Shown: positions 61,762 through 64,000 of the stretch, in pieces
Position numbering within the stretch: position 1 is the stretch's first letter
How the letters are laid out: every line of letters starts with the position of its first letter
Source: Sphagnum compactum
Taxonomy: Eukaryota > Bryophyta > Sphagnopsida > Sphagnales
Direction: 5' to 3'
NCBI GenBank assembly: GCA_965153455.1
Contig: OZ234500.1
Coordinates: 558,001-622,000, forward strand
Length of the DNA stretch: 64,000 nucleotides
Translations under genes and position numbers: made by a program
The notes under the pieces: model-generated
Seen by the model: only the letters and a program-made list of their open reading frames with translations
What the model was told of the DNA's origin: nothing
Databases searched by the model: none

Positions 61762-63480
61762 AAACCTATAACCTCTGCCTGTATGTCATAAATATTTCCC
61801 AAAGTTTCAAGACGGTGAAATTAGTTAGTAGTAGTCTAAGGGCTTTGATTGATTCACGCATTCACGCAAGAGTTTCAAATTCCAGCTTCGTAAACACATG
61901 ATACTGTGCGGGTGGAAAATTTTCCACCCCTCTGATTTGACCCATTTAAATTTGGAACAGATTTGGGACAGCAACCCATGTCTGTATGTAAAGATTTAGA
62001 GGAGACAGATTCTGAGTCAGCGGAGCTGTGAAGTGTTCTTGCAGTTTGATATAAGAGCAGCCAAAGATGCAGCTAGAAAAATTAGGGTTTGAGAATGGTA
62101 ACAATATGCTGGAAAAGCCATTACCAAGATTGATGGAGGGACGGTGTAAAAAAACTGTGTTTGTGCCAGTTACTTATGTTATTTCACTGACCTGTGGCTG
62201 CTGAGGTATTGGCACATGTTCACCCACAGCCAACAAGGTAGACAGACTTCTGGAGCTACTTGATGGGAGCCTTTCAATTTGATGCAGAAGATTTAAATTG
62301 AGTTGTGTTTTTGGTTTGGGGATTCCTGCACTTCTTGTAGGCTGGGCAAGTTTTCATTTTGTCACACCAAACACTTGTTAGCATGCTTTTATGTATGTGA
62401 CTTTGTTAATTCTAATAGTACTTTTTCAACAGATTTTCATTTTGTGTTTGTGCTTTGAGCTTGGATTCCTGCACTCGTAGGTGAGTTCAATTTTGCAACA
62501 TCAAAGTTTTTATACATGTGAAAGTTTTTAGTTCCGATATTTTTGGGTGTCAATTTAGTAGTGCATGACATATGATTTTCTGTTCAAACTGTTAGATTTT
62601 CTGTTTTCAACCATAATTAACCTCCAAGGAATCGGAACTAGCTACATAATCTCTACATAAATATGGTCTACATATGAGGATGTTGCTCCCTAAAACTAAC
62701 GAAAATGGGGTTTGCTTGTAAGTTGTATCCTACATTAGTTGAGACTTGGAAGCAAATTCAATTGTGAGTAACAACCTTGATTCACATAATCATGTGAACA
62801 AAGACCCAAAAATAAATCCAAACAATTCAAATAAAATATGTGATGATAGAACTAAGAGTCTCTTAGTTCTGGAATCTCTTTGCCAACTTGATAGTGATGG
62901 ATCCATATAGATGGTGTGTTTTCTGGTTGTGCTCAAATATAGACTGAAAAGTTCTAAAACTTGAATGTCATGGACAAAGTTGCTCTGGATGTCAAAGCTC
63001 TTGAAACCTGGGAACTGGCCAACACTAGTTTGTGGTTTGTACTCCAGGTCAACCTAATGGTCAGGTGACATGTAAGAGGCTTCCAGTGTTAGAAGGTAGC
63101 TTACATCAAAGCAACTCAGCTTTAATTAGTGGTATTGCCTAGAGTGGGACGGCTCTAGGAGAAAGACTTGTCTTCAAGCACAACCAACAAGGCAAGTTTC
63201 ATCTGCTTGTGTGTTGCTCCCAATTGTGTGTGTATATATATATATTATGTGCAATATGTGCATGTGTAGCTTTATCACAACTTTTACCACTAATACTTCC
63301 ACTCCTTGGGTGCAAGCTGAAAGTTTAATTTCAACGTTGAACTTCATCACCTAGTACCAAATAAAATGTCTTTGTAGTAAATTGAAATTGAGCCATGAAG
63401 TCGCATCCACTATTATTTGGATAGTTGTCATCCCTTTTTTTTCTTGTTCCCATTCCACTTGCAATGAAATTTACTCACTA

Positions 63481-63683
63481 AGTTTGTATCACTATTTTGT
63501 TAAATGAACTTTCCATTTTACAAGTTGCACTTAACCAACAACATATTTGATTTCAAGTTCCTACTACACTCAAATTTGTTGAGTTTGCATTACTATTTCA
63601 TTCAATGAACTCTCCATCTAACAAGTTACACACAACCAACAACACAATTAGTTTTAAGTTCCTAATAAACTCAAATTTGTGTG
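63481..63683 (+). repeat. Two-copy 101-bp direct repeat
   Basis: Copies begin near 63481 and 63582 (AGTTTGTATCACTATTT and AGTTTGCATTACTATTT) and share ACAAGTT, AACCAACAACA and ACTCAAATTTG in order. About 80 per cent alike by eye. Confidence 0.75.
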
Positions 63684-63702
63684 CTTGGAAGTGCAAAACC
63701 TT

Positions 63703-63758
63703 GTAATGCAAACTCATGCTTGTAAGTGCACACAAATTTGAGCACGAGTTTGCATTAC
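63703..63758. repeat. 18-bp foldback
   Basis: GTAATGCAAACTCATGCT (63703-63720) and its reverse complement at 63741-63758 with one mismatch, separated by 20 bases. Confidence 0.8.
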
Positions 63759-64000
63759 TAGTATTTGTAAGTGCGAAATTTTTTAGATTGCCCAATTTGG
63801 AAGCATTTCTTTCAAGGGGGGATATGGTGGTCCAAATCTCCTCCAAATGCCAGAAGCTACAGTTTGTTGCAACCTTCATACCTGAAATGGTGCACTACAC
63901 AAAAAGTGGAGAAAACCAAACAAAAGTGTTCCAAAACAAAGGCGGTAGACTTCAATTCAAGGACCTTACCAGCTATCTTTAATGCCATTACGAGGTAATC

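Larger units (their letters stand above)
61762..64000. other. 3' flank of expansin gene 2
   Basis: No further gene seen. It should begin with the 3' UTR. It contains (TA)n near 63231-63244, a 2 x 101 bp repeat and a foldback, listed separately. The short frames at 63598-63998 lie on these repeats and are not credible genes. Confidence 0.5.

Noticed and set aside
1-64000. Undescribed defence or enzyme system
   Set aside because: All recognisable coding sequence is expansin or transposon-derived. The unassigned remnants are too decayed to support a new system.

Overview
This window is nuclear DNA from a seed plant. It is AT-rich, gene-poor and full of decayed transposons. Two spliced alpha-expansin genes, a Ty1/copia element with a plant-type primer site, a BED/DUF659 hAT transposase and long introns and spacers all fit a large plant genome. 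A gymnosperm, probably a conifer, is my best guess from the mix of low gene density and old, slowly eroded repeats. That is inference; no species-diagnostic marker is present.

Layout from left to right. An alpha-expansin gene (three coding exons, 1871-3727, +) is followed by spacer with a 27-bp foldback and a 4 x 55 bp array. From 13416 down to 7579 on the minus strand lies one wrecked Helitron of the Helentron type, with OTU, Rep, PIF1-like helicase and endonuclease remnants in that order. A 618-bp MITE-like element splits its helicase. From 14.7 to 19.8 kb there is an LTR-like fragment flanked by long direct repeats, then a hAT transposase pseudogene (BED finger, DUF659, C-terminal region) split by an 820-bp solo LTR with a 5-bp target duplication. 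From 19.8 to 30.6 kb there are unassigned decayed coding remnants, a very AT-rich tract, a palindromic repeat cluster and a coiled-coil pseudogene.

From 30.6 to 37.3 kb is the most informative structure: a Ty1/copia element in two halves of opposite orientation. The plus-strand half carries the integrase end, RT, RNase H and 3' LTR. The minus-strand half carries the 5' LTR, primer site, gag, protease and integrase start. Both LTRs are 313 bp, and the outer flank of each carries the same AAGAC target duplication. The two halves are therefore best read as one element broken by a later inversion of about 3.35 kb.

From 37.3 to 59.3 kb I see mostly tandem arrays (about 60-bp, 47-bp, 117-bp and 71-bp units and low-complexity TTTAGCCAAG-like DNA) with no convincing gene. 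The window ends with a second alpha-expansin gene (60086-61761, +) that has a probable 5'-leader intron. The two expansins share exactly the same two intron positions and are presumably paralogues that act in acid-induced loosening of the growing cell wall. They are the only genes I judge functional; everything else is transposon debris or simple repeat. I found no tRNA or rRNA gene, no CRISPR array and no prokaryote-type operon.
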